A stretch of DNA of 64,000 nucleotides, taken from contig NZ_VNIB01000005.1 in assembly GCF_008124615.1 (NCBI RefSeq), positions 124,001-188,000 on the forward strand, written 5' to 3'. The DNA is from Geothermobacter ehrlichii. Its GTDB lineage: Bacteria; Desulfobacterota; Desulfuromonadia; Desulfuromonadales; Geothermobacteraceae. Numbering within the stretch: position 1 is the stretch's first letter; each line of letters opens with the position of its first letter. A program made the translations under genes and the position numbers. This document shows, piece by piece, positions 1-8,765 of this stretch. The notes under the pieces were generated by a model that searched no databases, had not been told where the DNA came from, and saw only the letters and a list, made by a program, of their open reading frames with translations.

Positions 1-1
1 G

Positions 2-157
2 CCGCTGGAAGAGTCGTTGCGCTGTTTCGAGGAAGGCATCGCCCGGGCCGCCGCCTGCCAGAAGCGGCTGCAGCAGGCCGAGGCGCGGATCGAGCAGCTG
101 TTGCACGACGACGAGGGGAACCTGCGCATCGAACCCTTCGCCGACGGGGAGGACTGA
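2..157 (+). CDS. xseB: Exodeoxyribonuclease VII small subunit, C-terminal part (cut by window start)
   Basis: This open frame enters from the left edge and ends in TGA just before ispA. The visible 51 residues start PLEESLRCFEEG and continue through an Arg/Gln/Glu-rich helix ending in EQLL, which matches the second helix of the XseB family; the acidic tail follows. XseB pairs with XseA to degrade single-stranded DNA. Placement directly upstream of ispA and dxs is the usual xseB-ispA-dxs order of many proteobacteria, which supports the call. The N-terminal half lies outside the window. Confidence 0.72.
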   Translation, partial: PLEESLRCFEEGIARAAACQKRLQQAEARIEQLLHDDEGNLRIEPFADGED

Positions 158-159
158 AG

Positions 160-1050
160 ATGGAGCTGAAGGCCTACTTGAAGGAGTGCGTCGCCCTGGT
201 CGACGCCGCTCTCGACCACTACCTCCCCCATGAGGAGATGCTGCCGTCCAGCCTGCATCGGGCCATGCGCTACTCGGTTTTCGCCGGGGGCAAGCGAATC
301 CGGCCAGTCCTGATGATGGCCGCCTGCCAGGCCGTCGGCGGCGAGCGCGAGGCGGTGCTGCCGGCCGCCTGCGCCATGGAGATGATCCACACCTATTCGC
401 TGATTCACGACGATTTGCCGGCCATGGACGACGACGACTTCCGCCGCGGCCGGCCGACCAACCACAAGGTCTTTGGAGAGGCGCACGCCATTCTGGCCGG
501 CGACGCCCTGCTGACCGAGGCCTTCGACCTGCTCTCCCGTCCGGATGTCCTGACCGGGCTGACTGCCGATGCCCGGCTGCGCCTGATCCATCTTCTGGCT
601 CGCGGCGCCGGTTCGCGCGGCATGGTGGCGGGGCAGGTGGTCGACATGGAATCGGAAGGGAAGAAGATCGATTTTCCTACCCTCGAGTTCATTCATACCC
701 GCAAGACCGGCGCCCTGATCCTGGCCGCCATCCAGGCCGGCGCCCTGATCGGCTCCGCCGATGACGGAGCGTTCGACCGCCTGGCCCGCTATGGCCGGGC
801 CGCCGGCCTGGCATTCCAGATCGCCGACGACATTCTCGACATCGTCGGCGATCAGGAGGTGCTGGGCAAGGATGTCGGCAGCGACCAGGAGAGGGGGAAG
901 GCGACCTACCCGGCGTTGTTCGGCCTGGACGAGGCCCGCCAGCGCGCCCGGGAGATGCGGGATGTCGCGCTAGAGGCGCTGGCGGCTTTCGGAGAGGAGG
1001 CCGAGCCGTTGCGCCTGATTGCCCATTACATTGTCGATCGCAGTTTCTAG
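160..1050 (+). CDS. ispA: Farnesyl/geranyl diphosphate synthase (short-chain polyprenyl synthetase)
   Basis: A 296-residue trans-prenyltransferase that condenses isopentenyl diphosphate with allylic diphosphates in the cytoplasm. The first Asp-rich motif ([10 protein letters not shown], residues 84-93) and the second (DDILD, 223-227) bind Mg-diphosphate, and GGKRIRP near residue 43 binds isopentenyl diphosphate. Length fits IspA. The ATG lies 2 nt after the xseB stop and dxs starts 10 nt after this gene ends, so the three are one operon supplying quinone and undecaprenyl precursors. The exact chain length cannot be read from sequence alone; the paralogue at 31.8 kb is of the long-chain type. 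Confidence 0.93.
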   Translation: MELKAYLKECVALVDAALDHYLPHEEMLPSSLHRAMRYSVFAGGKRIRPVLMMAACQAVGGEREAVLPAACAMEMIHTYSLIHDDLPAMDDDDFRRGRPTNHKVFGEAHAILAGDALLTEAFDLLSRPDVLTGLTADARLRLIHLLARGAGSRGMVAGQVVDMESEGKKIDFPTLEFIHTRKTGALILAAIQAGALIGSADDGAFDRLARYGRAAGLAFQIADDILDIVGDQEVLGKDVGSDQERGKATYPALFGLDEARQRAREMRDVALEALAAFGEEAEPLRLIAHYIVDRSF

Positions 1051-1060
1051 GGGAGAGAAG

Positions 1061-2953
1061 ATGAGTGTTCTCGATCGCATCGGCTCGCCGGCCGACCTGA
1101 AGGAGCTGGACCGCAGCGAACTCAAACAACTGGCGGAGGAGTTGCGCCGGGAGATCGTCCAGACCGTCTCCCGGACCGGCGGCCACCTGGCCAGCTCCCT
1201 CGGCGTGGTGGAGCTGACCATCGCCCTGCACCGGGTGCTGGACAGCCCACGCGACAAGATCGTCTGGGACGTCGGTCACCAGGCCTACGCCCACAAGCTG
1301 CTGACCGGCCGGCGGGACCGTTTTCCCACCCTGCGGCAGCTGGACGGCCTGAGCGGCTTTCCGAAGCGTTCCGAAAGTCCGCACGACTGTTTCGATGTCG
1401 GCCATTCCAGCACCTCCATCTCGGCGGCTCTCGGCATGGCGGCGGCCCGCGACCGGCGCGGCGGAGACGAGAAGATCGTCGCCGTGATCGGCGACGGCTC
1501 GATGACCGCCGGACTGGCCTACGAAGGACTCAACCAGGCCGGGCACTTGAAGAAGAATCTGGTGGTGGTGCTCAACGACAACGAGATGTCGATCTCGCCC
1601 AACGTCGGCGCCCTTTCGTCCTTTCTCAGCCGCAAGATGACCTCCGATTTCTTCATCCGCATGAAGAAGGAGGCCAAGCATCTGATCGGCGCCATGCCGG
1701 GCATCGGCAAGGAGCTGCTGCAGCTGACCAGCCGGGCCGAGCATTCGCTGAAGGGGTTCTTCACGCCGGGAATGTTGTTCGAGGCTTTCGGCTTCGACTA
1801 CTTCGGTCCCATCAACGGTCACAATCTCGACGAGCTGCTCGAGACGATGCAGAACGTGGTTCGGCTGGACGGTCCGGTGCTGGTGCATGTGGTCACCCGC
1901 AAGGGACAGGGGTTCAGGCCGGCCGAGGACGAGCCCTCGCGCTACCACGGGGTCGGTCCCTTCGACCCCGAAACCGGCGAGGTGGTCGGAGGCAAGGGCG
2001 GGGCGGAGACCTACACCGGCGTCTTCGGCCGCACCCTGGTGCAGATGGCGGAGAAGGACGAGCGGCTGGTGGCCATCACCGCCGCCATGTCGGAAGGGAC
2101 CGGGCTGAAATCCTTCGCCCAGCGCTTTCCCGACCGTTTCTACGATGTCGGGATCGCCGAGCAGCATGCAGTGACCTTTGCCGCCGGCCTGGCCTGTTTC
2201 GGCCTGAAGCCGGTGGTGGCCATCTACTCGACCTTTCTGCAGCGCGCCTACGACCAGGTGCTGCACGACGTCTGCCTGCAGAACCTGCCGGTCATCTTCG
2301 CCATGGACCGTGGCGGACTGGTCGGCGCCGACGGCCCGACCCACCATGGCACCTTTGATCTCTCCTTTCTGCGCTGCATCCCCAACCTGATCTTCATGGT
2401 GCCGCGCGACGAGGTCGAGTTGCGGCGGGCCATGGAAACGGCCCGCCGGCATGAGGGGCCCTTCGCCTTTCGCTATCCCCGGGGCAAGGCCCGGGGACTG
2501 GCGGTGGACGGCGATCCGGAACCGGTCGAGATCGGGCGCGGGGAGGTGCTGCGTCGAGGTGACGATGTCAGCATCGTCGCCATCGGATCTACGGTCGCCG
2601 ACGCTCTGCTGGCGGCGGAGATGCTCGAGAAGGAAGGGATTTCGGCCGGCGTGGTCGACCCGCGGTTCATCAAGCCCCTCGACGAGAAGCTGCTTCTGGC
2701 CGCGGCCGAAAGCGGCCTGGTGGTCACCGTCGAAGAGAACGTGCTGCAGGGCGGTTTCGGCAGCGCCCTGTGCGAGTTCTACGCCGATGCCGCGGTGAGC
2801 GTGCCGGTCATCCGGCTCGGCCTTCCCGACCGCTTTGTTGAACAGGGAGAGCAGGCCGAGCTTCGGGCCCGCTATGGCATCGACGCCGCCGGCATCGCCG
2901 AACGAATCCGCCGCGCCTTCGCCGCCGGTCGTGCCCGCTCCGCCGGCAGCTGA
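1061..2953 (+). CDS. dxs: 1-deoxy-D-xylulose-5-phosphate synthase
   Basis: First enzyme of the methylerythritol phosphate pathway: thiamine-dependent condensation of pyruvate and glyceraldehyde 3-phosphate. The 630-residue protein has the thiamine diphosphate motif GDGSMTAG (residues 144-151) and NDNEMSI (172-178), then the central pyrimidine-binding domain with [14 protein letters not shown] and the C-terminal transketolase domain. I chose ATG 1061, preceded by GGGAGAG, over an in-frame start 42 nt upstream that would overlap ispA. Neighbour ispA uses the downstream products, so the operon makes isoprenoid precursors. Confidence 0.97.
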   Translation: MSVLDRIGSPADLKELDRSELKQLAEELRREIVQTVSRTGGHLASSLGVVELTIALHRVLDSPRDKIVWDVGHQAYAHKLLTGRRDRFPTLRQLDGLSGFPKRSESPHDCFDVGHSSTSISAALGMAAARDRRGGDEKIVAVIGDGSMTAGLAYEGLNQAGHLKKNLVVVLNDNEMSISPNVGALSSFLSRKMTSDFFIRMKKEAKHLIGAMPGIGKELLQLTSRAEHSLKGFFTPGMLFEAFGFDYFGPINGHNLDELLETMQNVVRLDGPVLVHVVTRKGQGFRPAEDEPSRYHGVGPFDPETGEVVGGKGGAETYTGVFGRTLVQMAEKDERLVAITAAMSEGTGLKSFAQRFPDRFYDVGIAEQHAVTFAAGLACFGLKPVVAIYSTFLQRAYDQVLHDVCLQNLPVIFAMDRGGLVGADGPTHHGTFDLSFLRCIPNLIFMVPRDEVELRRAMETARRHEGPFAFRYPRGKARGLAVDGDPEPVEIGRGEVLRRGDDVSIVAIGSTVADALLAAEMLEKEGISAGVVDPRFIKPLDEKLLLAAAESGLVVTVEENVLQGGFGSALCEFYADAAVSVPVIRLGLPDRFVEQGEQAELRARYGIDAAGIAERIRRAFAAGRARSAGS

Positions 2954-2984
2954 TCCTGCATCGCCGGCGACAAAAGGGGGGGAG

Positions 2985-3359
2985 TCATTCCTGCGGCGGC
3001 AGGACGCTGCGGATGGCGGTTTCCAGATTCTTCTCGCTGAAGGGTTTGGTCAGGTAGACCAGGCCGCCGGTGGCGAACCCCTCGATCATGTCCTGCGGTT
3101 CGTCCTTGGCGGTGACGAAGACGATGGGGATCTTGCGGGTCTGCTCCTCCTGCCGCAGCTGGCGGGCGAGGTCGAAGCCGCTGGCGCCTTCCAGCATGAC
3201 ATCGAGCAGAATCAGGTCGAGCTGCCCCTTGCGGGCCACCTCGAGGCCGAGTTCGGCACTTGACGCGGCCAGTACCCGGCATCCCATCCTTTCCAGAATC
3301 CGCTTTTCGAGTTGCAGAACGGCCGGTTCGTCTTCGATGATCAGAACGGTCGCGCTCAT
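2985..3359 (-). CDS. Single-domain response regulator (receiver only)
   Basis: A 124-residue CheY-like receiver with no output domain. Acidic pocket E9-D10, phospho-acceptor D53 (LLDVM), T83 (FVTAK) and K105 (LTKPF) are all present, so it should be phosphorylated by a histidine kinase. A good ribosome site (GGGAGG) precedes the ATG. It converges on dxs with about 30 bp between the stops. It is not next to a kinase, so its partner is unknown. Receiver-only proteins usually act in phosphorelays or by protein-protein contact. Confidence 0.9.
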   Translation of the reverse strand: MSATVLIIEDEPAVLQLEKRILERMGCRVLAASSAELGLEVARKGQLDLILLDVMLEGASGFDLARQLRQEEQTRKIPIVFVTAKDEPQDMIEGFATGGLVYLTKPFSEKNLETAIRSVLPPQE

Positions 3360-3509
3360 GATCCGCCTCCCTGTCCGGCAGCCGCCGGTTCGGTCCTTTC
3401 TACTTTTCGTCAGAAACGCCCTTTTCCTTTAGCCGGAGTACCGATCGGTCTTTTTTCTTCCGTCGGTCACCGCTGATGCCGTTTCGCGCCGGCATCCGTT
3501 CAGGACGGT

Positions 3510-5519
3510 TCAGGCGCTGGCCGTTTGCCGGTCACGTTCCGCGACCCGGCGCAGGATGTTGGCCTTGACCATCAGGTAGAGGAAGCGGTAGAGCTCGTAG
3601 TCGAGCATTGTGGCCGCGACGCAGATGTCGCGGATACATCTCTTGCCGTCGATCAATGACAGAACGAATTTCTGGTGCACGGTCAGCCGGCCACTGTTGA
3701 CCTTGTCCTGCCCGCCGGGCGTGAATTCGAGCACCGTGTCCAGGGAGGGCAGCATCTCCCGGATGTTCTGCCACTCGTTTTCGTTGGCGGCAGCCTCTGC
3801 CAGAAAATCACCGATGTCCAGCCGCAGGTTGTTTTTCGGGTCGACCTGCGGATCGCCGGGGATGAAGGTAAATTCCCCTTCGGGAAAGACGATGAGGGAA
3901 TGCAGGATCATCTTGGCCTGATCCTGCAGGGAACTGAGCAGTTCACTCCGCTTCAGGGCGCCCATTTCCACCAGTGCCTCGCCCAGCCGCAGGTTCGGAT
4001 TGCCTTCGCACAGTACCAGCGCCCGGTCGCGCTGCTCCTCGGTGATCTTCCCCTGGCGGACGAGCAGGTAGCCGAGCTTGTTCATCAAAAAGCCGGTCTG
4101 GGCGTGGTTGGTGATGTTCTGCGAGGTGGCCGACGTCAGTTGGCCGCGGCTGAAGGTCAGTACCTTTTCGTTGTGTGGCGCCGTGACCTTCAGTGTGCCT
4201 GTCAGACGTTCCTTGTCGATACGGCTGAGCAGAGCCGGTACTCTGACCGGGGGGCGGAGCAGGCTGCGCAGGCGTTCGTCCGGCGTTGTTTCGAGTGCCG
4301 GGTATCCGGCCGCATCCCTGTCCGGCGCGATCGAGTCAGATGCCGCCTTGCCGGCTTCACCGGATCGACGGGCTGCTTCCGCCGATGGCTGGTCAGGCAC
4401 TGGAGCGGCCGTTTCGGTTGCCGGATGCAACTGGGTCCAGTCGTGCTGGATCAGCATCTGCGGCGCCGGCATGGCCGGCCGCTTTCGCGGGCGTCGCTGG
4501 TAGATGAGCAGAAACTTGATCAGGCCGCCGCTGCCGAGAACCAGGAGAATGAGCCACAGGTAGGTTCTGTTCGTTGCTGGCGTCTGCCCGGCGGCAGCTG
4601 TTTGCGGTGGCGCCTGCCCGGCGGCAGCTGTTTGCGGTGGCGCCTGCCGGGTGTCTTCACTGCGATCGCCGGCGGTTCGGTTGTCGATCGGTTCGGTTCG
4701 CGGTGACCGGGGTTTTGGGCCGGCCAGACCGTTGGCCGTCGCCCGGGCAGGGTGGGCAGCGACTTTGCTGTTGGTGTCGGTGGTCGTCTGTGGCGAGGTG
4801 GTTTCGTCTGCTGTCCCGGTGGAGGCGGCCGGTTGTCGTCGTGTTTTTTTCCCGGATTCAGTCTGAGCGGCCGTTTTGTCGGAGATCGGCGATTTGTCGA
4901 CGACCTTCCGGCTGGTCACCGCTGGCTTGTCCGGCATCTGTACCCGGGCGAAGCGGTTTTCGTTTTTGGCCGGCCGGCGGGAAGCTGACGCGGCGGTCCT
5001 GGCCGGTGCCGGGCGGGGGGGCGTCAGCGTCACCCGCACGCCGGGGGCGGAATAGTCGCCGACGCCCATGGCGGCCAGCAGGCGTGCGCCTTCCGGGTCG
5101 GTGTCCATCACCAGCAGCAGGTCGCGCAGCTGCTGCAGCAGCTGTGGTTTCAGTCCCCGGCGGCCGACCAGCACGGCGCCCTGCCTTTTCGAGGAAGGGG
5201 CGGGTTCGTAAGTGACCAGGCGGCTGAATTCGACCGGACTCTGCCTGTCGACGTAATCGCGCGGCAGCAGGGCCAGGTCGACCTCACGGTAGCGGTTCAT
5301 CCACTTGTGGAGCAGGGTCTCGCTGCTGAAGATGCGCAACTGCACCTGCTGGCCGAGCTGCCGCTGCAGCCATCCGGCCAGCTGTTTGGCCTGGGACCGG
5401 GTCTGAATCAGGCCGGCGGCGTCGGGCACGGCGCCGAAGGTGAGTTCGGCCCGGGCGGGTGGGGTGGGAAAGAGCAGGATGACAACGATGGCAACGATGC
5501 CGCCGAAAATTCTGCTCAT
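3510..5519 (-). CDS. PhnD-like extracytoplasmic domain fused through a transmembrane helix to DUF4388
   Basis: About 669 residues. I chose the ATG at 5519 because GAGGG lies 9 nt upstream and a signal peptide (MSRIFGGIVAIVVILLF...ARA) follows; an in-frame start 54 nt upstream lacks this. The N-terminal ~170 residues resemble PhnD-type periplasmic binding proteins (residues AVPDAAG, VDLALLPRDYV, TDPEGARLLAAM). A long Pro/Ala/Thr-rich linker then holds a 10-residue repeat (QAPPQTAAAG), followed by one membrane helix (TYLWLILLVLGSGGLIKFLL) and a cytoplasmic DUF4388/PATAN region (LSRIDKERLTGTLKV, LGEALVEMGALKRSEL). DUF4388 is common in deltaproteobacterial signalling proteins. The architecture suggests a ligand sensor that passes a signal inward; ligand and partners are unknown. 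Confidence 0.75.
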   Translation of the reverse strand: MSRIFGGIVAIVVILLFPTPPARAELTFGAVPDAAGLIQTRSQAKQLAGWLQRQLGQQVQLRIFSSETLLHKWMNRYREVDLALLPRDYVDRQSPVEFSRLVTYEPAPSSKRQGAVLVGRRGLKPQLLQQLRDLLLVMDTDPEGARLLAAMGVGDYSAPGVRVTLTPPRPAPARTAASASRRPAKNENRFARVQMPDKPAVTSRKVVDKSPISDKTAAQTESGKKTRRQPAASTGTADETTSPQTTTDTNSKVAAHPARATANGLAGPKPRSPRTEPIDNRTAGDRSEDTRQAPPQTAAAGQAPPQTAAAGQTPATNRTYLWLILLVLGSGGLIKFLLIYQRRPRKRPAMPAPQMLIQHDWTQLHPATETAAPVPDQPSAEAARRSGEAGKAASDSIAPDRDAAGYPALETTPDERLRSLLRPPVRVPALLSRIDKERLTGTLKVTAPHNEKVLTFSRGQLTSATSQNITNHAQTGFLMNKLGYLLVRQGKITEEQRDRALVLCEGNPNLRLGEALVEMGALKRSELLSSLQDQAKMILHSLIVFPEGEFTFIPGDPQVDPKNNLRLDIGDFLAEAAANENEWQNIREMLPSLDTVLEFTPGGQDKVNSGRLTVHQKFVLSLIDGKRCIRDICVAATMLDYELYRFLYLMVKANILRRVAERDRQTASA
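4581..4650. repeat. Tandem 30-bp repeat inside the linker of the DUF4388 protein
   Basis: Two full units plus a partial third, beginning at 4581, 4611 and 4641. The first two differ by one base (T versus C at unit position 3). The repeat is in frame and encodes a Gln-Ala-Pro-Pro-Gln-Thr-Ala3-Gly unit, so it lengthens the disordered linker rather than marking a mobile element. Confidence 0.9.
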
Positions 5520-5719
5520 TCGATGATCCCTCGTGCACCAGGGGTTCAAGGTCCAGTCCCTCCTCTGCTTCATACATTGTATCGGCAGGGTGAAGTTCTG
5601 CCCTTCACGGGACCGGCTGACATGAAGCTACGTGATGGCGGCCGGTCACAAACGTGAAAAATCATACCAGAAAAAGCGGGAAGGTGCCTAGATGTGTTGG
5701 GAAGAAAGGCGGAGCGGTT

Positions 5720-6448
5720 TCAGCCGAAACCGCCGGGGCGTGATTCGGCGGTCGACGGCCTGGCCGACCAGAGCTCGCAGATAGCTTCCCGCGCCAGGCG
5801 CAACAGCTGGTTCTTTTCATTGCGTGCCAGCCAGATCAGGCTCAGGGGCAGGCGCAACCAGCCCTTGCTCCAGATGCTGACGGTGCCGTCATCCGCCAGC
5901 GGCAGCGCTTCGTCCTCGCGCATCACCGCCACCCCCTGGCCTTCGATCACCAGTTGCCGGACGATGAATTCGTCGACGGCCCTGACCGCCCGGTTCGGCT
6001 TCAGGCGGCGGCGCGTGAATTCGTGCAGCACGGCGGTGTAGGGCAGGGAACTGTGCTCCGCCCAGATCCAGGGCAGGCTGGCGACTTCTTCCCAGTCCGG
6101 CTCCTGTCGGGTCTGCAGCAGTGGCGGCGGAATGACGATGCAGAAATGAACCTCGGCCAGCGGCTCGCAGCAGAGGTCGGGATCGGATGGTCGCCCATAG
6201 ACGAAGGCGAGATCGAGCTGCCCCTGGCGCAGCAGTCGGGGCGCGTGGCTTGTTTCGCTGCTGATGAAGATAACGTTGAACTCGGCGTTGAGGTGGCGCA
6301 GCCGTCGGTTGATGGCACCGACCTGCAGAAAACCGGGATCGGTGTTGAGGCCGATATGCAGCGGTTCGCCGCTGCCCCGGCGCAGGCCGGCAGCCTTGCG
6401 CTGCAGCCTTTCGGCCTGTTCGAGCAGCTCCTCGATGGCGGGCAGGCC
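5720..6448 (-). pseudogene. LysR-family regulator, 5' truncated (effector domain only)
   Basis: The reading frame encodes the end of a LysR linker helix (LPAIEELLEQAERLQRKAAGLR) and a full substrate-binding domain (GEPLHIGLNTDPGFL, GQLDLAFVYG, VIEGQGVAVMREDEA). The N-terminal winged helix of about 60 residues is absent. LysR similarity stops near 6448, and the next bases on the opposite strand are a different gene remnant (see 6449-6735). No convincing start codon or ribosome site precedes the domain. I infer a nonfunctional remnant, though a truncated effector-only protein cannot be excluded. Confidence 0.6.
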
Positions 6449-6735
6449 TCGGCCGGCGGCTCGACCATCATTGCCCGCATTGTTTTCAGCCGCAGCCCCT
6501 TTCGCGCCGGCGAGGTGATCTTCGCCATCGACCTGGGCATCATCCTGGCGACGGCCCTGGTCTTTCACCGCGTCGAACCGGCACTCTGGAGTTTGGTCAG
6601 TCTATGTGACCTCGCGCTGCATCGATGCTGTTCACGGTGGCGTGCCGCGGGAGAGGGCGGTTTCCGACGAGCCGCCGGGGGCTGGCGATGCGCGTCCCTG
6701 CAGGCACGCGGTGGCCGGCGGCGAAGGCCACTGAG
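6449..6735 (+). pseudogene. YitT-family membrane protein remnant (5' truncated, frameshifted)
   Basis: Plus-strand translation from 6449 gives SAGGSTIIARIVFSRSPF and then an Ile/Leu-rich helix ending VEPALWSLVS, which resembles the YitT/DUF161 membrane family (typical SGGTDIIA...IDL...ALYGLL). After about 6603 the match continues in another frame (YVTSRCIDAVHGGVPRERAV), consistent with one lost base, and it decays further on. The N-terminal helices are missing. The remnant abuts the truncated lysR with no gap, so one deletion across a divergent lysR-yitT promoter region explains both. Confidence 0.55.
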
Positions 6736-6767
6736 GCCTGCTTTCCTTCTTCGGCGTGCAGCGGCCG

Positions 6768-7826
6768 TCAGTCGAGAAGCGGATGGTCGCCGATGCGGCG
6801 CTTGCGGTAGTAGGAGACGAGGGTCAGGGCCGTTCCGGCCAGCAGCAGCACGGCGCCGGTCAGGGCGAGATTGATGCCGGGGTCGTAATTGATGGTCAGC
6901 AGGCTGTAGCTGGCGAAGATCGGCTCCACCGGCCAGAAGCGGATGCCGGCGCTGACCAGCGGGTAGGGCAGGGGGGAGCGCAGCCAGTACCAGCCGCGCC
7001 AGATTTCACCGTCCGGCCGCTCGAGTCGCAGCAGCATGGCCGGGTCCTCCAGTCGCCCGCTTCGTTGCCGGACGCGGCCGTCGGCTCCCTTGACGGCGTC
7101 GGGCAGAAAGGCCTCCACGTGCAGCACCGCCCCGGTCCCGGTTTCGAGACGTGATCCCCTTCTGAGCAGCAGATTCCCCTTGCCTGGCTGGAAGACCCTG
7201 AAGCCTTGCGCCTGACGGCCGAAGGAGAGGGGGACGACCACCAGCCCCGCGTATTGCAGCGGATGGTTGATGCGCGCCACCTGCCGGACCAGCCGTTCCT
7301 CTCCGCGCAGCAGACTGAGATCGTTGTACATGTCGAGCGGCTGTCCCTGCTCGCCGAAGCGCGGTTCGAAGCGTTCCAGCCGCAGATAGTGGCCGGGCCA
7401 GGGGGAGATGGGAAAAAGCTCCCCCTCGAAAACCTGCGCCCGGTCGATGCGGAAGCCGTAGAGATGGCCGACGAGGAAGCCGAGGCTGACCAGGACGAAG
7501 CCGGCATGGATCAGGTATTCCCCCAGCTTTCGCCAGCGATGACGGAGGTGGCGCAGCCATTCGAGCAGGCAGCAGAAAGTGTTCACCGCCAGCAGCAGAG
7601 CGAGCAGTCCGAGCAACGGCATCCACCAGGTCTGCTCCAGCTGCCGGCTGCCGGTCTGCCGCCACCAGGTCGCCAGGGTGTGCTGGTCGAGATCGCCGAA
7701 GACGGTGGGATGGGCGTAGATGACCAGCGAACCGAAGATGGCCAGCAGGGTGGCCAGGCTGGCCAGCACGATGGCCAGCTTCAGCGAACAGCAGAGGTTC
7801 CAGAGTCTTTGTCCAGCCGTCTGCAT
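6768..7826 (-). CDS. resB: Cytochrome c biogenesis protein ResB (System II)
   Basis: A 352-residue membrane protein of the ResB/Ccs1 family, partner of CcsA in heme delivery to apocytochromes c outside the membrane. Membrane segments are visible near residues 15-36 (LKLAIVLASLATLLAIFGSLV), 67-85 and 104-122, with a last one near 320-345 (LALTGAVLLLAGTALTLV). A large extracytoplasmic region between them holds GQPLDMYNDLSLL and the NHPLQYAG motif typical of ResB. Its start lies 3 nt after the ccsA stop, so ccsA-resB form one operon. The many c-type cytochromes in this region fit. Confidence 0.9.
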   Translation of the reverse strand: MQTAGQRLWNLCCSLKLAIVLASLATLLAIFGSLVIYAHPTVFGDLDQHTLATWWRQTGSRQLEQTWWMPLLGLLALLLAVNTFCCLLEWLRHLRHRWRKLGEYLIHAGFVLVSLGFLVGHLYGFRIDRAQVFEGELFPISPWPGHYLRLERFEPRFGEQGQPLDMYNDLSLLRGEERLVRQVARINHPLQYAGLVVVPLSFGRQAQGFRVFQPGKGNLLLRRGSRLETGTGAVLHVEAFLPDAVKGADGRVRQRSGRLEDPAMLLRLERPDGEIWRGWYWLRSPLPYPLVSAGIRFWPVEPIFASYSLLTINYDPGINLALTGAVLLLAGTALTLVSYYRKRRIGDHPLLD

Positions 7827-7829
7827 GGG

Positions 7830-8630
7830 CTACTCCAGGGGATGGTTGCTTTCCAGCAGCAGGCCGATGCCGAGGTAGGTGAAGAGAACCACGCCGAAGC
7901 CGGCGATGGAGAGCAGCGCGTAGCCGGTCCCCTGCCAGCGGCGGACGAACTTGGCGTGGCACATGCCGGCGTAGAAGAGCCAGACGATGAACGACCAGAG
8001 GCTCTTGATGTTCCACGAAAACCAGGTTCCCCAGGCGATCCAGGCCCAGATGCCGCCGAAGACCATGCAGACGGTGAAACAGAGAAAGCCGATGAGGATG
8101 GCCTCCTCGTTGAGTTTGCGCAGGTCGGTGAGCGAGGGAAGCCGGGCGCTGTCGGCGCGGCGCTGCCAGAGATAGAGGGCGCCGAGGGAGAAGGCCATGG
8201 CAAACATGGCGTATCCCGTGAAGGAGAAGATGATGTGCAGGGTGAACAGCGGCGTGTCGAGGCTGGGAATGAGCACCGGCAGCTTCGGGTCGCGCGGCAG
8301 AATGCTGAAAATCAGCAGCAGATTGACAAACATGACGAACAGGCCGGCGGCGCCGATGCGGTAACGCAGGTCGAAGTAGATGTAGGTGGAGACCAGCGCC
8401 CAGCTGAAGAAGAACTGGGTCGAAAAGAGGTTGGTCACCGGCAGAAAACCCGCCGCCTGCCAGCGCAGCCCCAGACAGAGGGTCTGGGACAGCCAGCCGG
8501 TGACGACCAGGATTCTCGCCCCGAACGCCAGCTTGCGCCGCCGGCCGAAGAAGGCCGCCAGATAGCCGGCGCCGGCCAGAAGATAGCAGGCCAGGGCCAG
8601 GTAGAGCAGGGGGATCTGATAGCTGATCAT
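7830..8630 (-). CDS. ccsA: Cytochrome c biogenesis protein CcsA/ResC (System II heme channel)
   Basis: About 266 residues with eight predicted membrane helices. The heme-handling tryptophan-rich segment WAWIAWGTWFSWNIKSLWSF is near the C-terminal third, with conserved His residues nearby (LHIIFSFTGY and GMCHAKF). I place the start at ATG 8630 (GAGGAAA 8 nt upstream) rather than a longer frame that runs into the BirA operator. Together with ResB it exports heme and attaches it to CxxCH motifs. Confidence 0.93.
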   Translation of the reverse strand: MISYQIPLLYLALACYLLAGAGYLAAFFGRRRKLAFGARILVVTGWLSQTLCLGLRWQAAGFLPVTNLFSTQFFFSWALVSTYIYFDLRYRIGAAGLFVMFVNLLLIFSILPRDPKLPVLIPSLDTPLFTLHIIFSFTGYAMFAMAFSLGALYLWQRRADSARLPSLTDLRKLNEEAILIGFLCFTVCMVFGGIWAWIAWGTWFSWNIKSLWSFIVWLFYAGMCHAKFVRRWQGTGYALLSIAGFGVVLFTYLGIGLLLESNHPLE

Positions 8631-8703
8631 GACGGAGTTTTCCTCATGGCCTTGCCGGGTTCTGCGGAATGTAGCACATTGCCGGCAGAAGGTGAAGTCG
8701 GGC

Positions 8704-8735
8704 TTGTCAACCATAATATTTGCGTTGGTTGACAA
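8704..8735 (+). promoter_or_regulatory. BirA-type operator of the biotin operon
   Basis: Perfect inverted repeat: TTGTCAACC at 8704-8712, 14 nt, GGTTGACAA at 8727-8735 (the arms extend one more base on each side). The half sites and 14-nt spacer match the known BirA operator pattern TTGTnAACC-N14/16-GGTTnACAA. It lies directly upstream of bioW, and its right arm covers the -35 element, so biotinoyl-AMP-loaded BirA should block transcription when biotin is plentiful. The birA gene itself is not in the window. Confidence 0.78.
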
Positions 8736-8757
8736 GTGGTGTGGCCGGTGCTAATTT
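8729..8757 (+). promoter_or_regulatory. Sigma-70 promoter of the bio operon
   Basis: -35 TTGACA (8729-8734), 17-bp spacer, -10 TAATTT (8752-8757). The predicted start of transcription (about 8764) is only 1-2 nt before the bioW ATG at 8766, and no Shine-Dalgarno sequence precedes that ATG, which suggests a leaderless message. Confidence 0.6.
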
Positions 8758-8765
8758 GCCCGGTC

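Noticed and set aside
689-2452. A 587-codon minus-strand frame opposite ispA and dxs
   Set aside because: Shadow of two certain genes; no motifs and no ribosome site.
4581-4650. Tandem repeat as a CRISPR-like array
   Set aside because: The units are contiguous, without spacers, and in frame inside a coding sequence.
5954-6874. A 306-codon plus-strand frame covering the lysR remnant and the YitT-like stretch
   Set aside because: Only 6449-6600 looks like protein; the upstream part is antisense of the LysR domain and the downstream part is out of frame with the YitT match.
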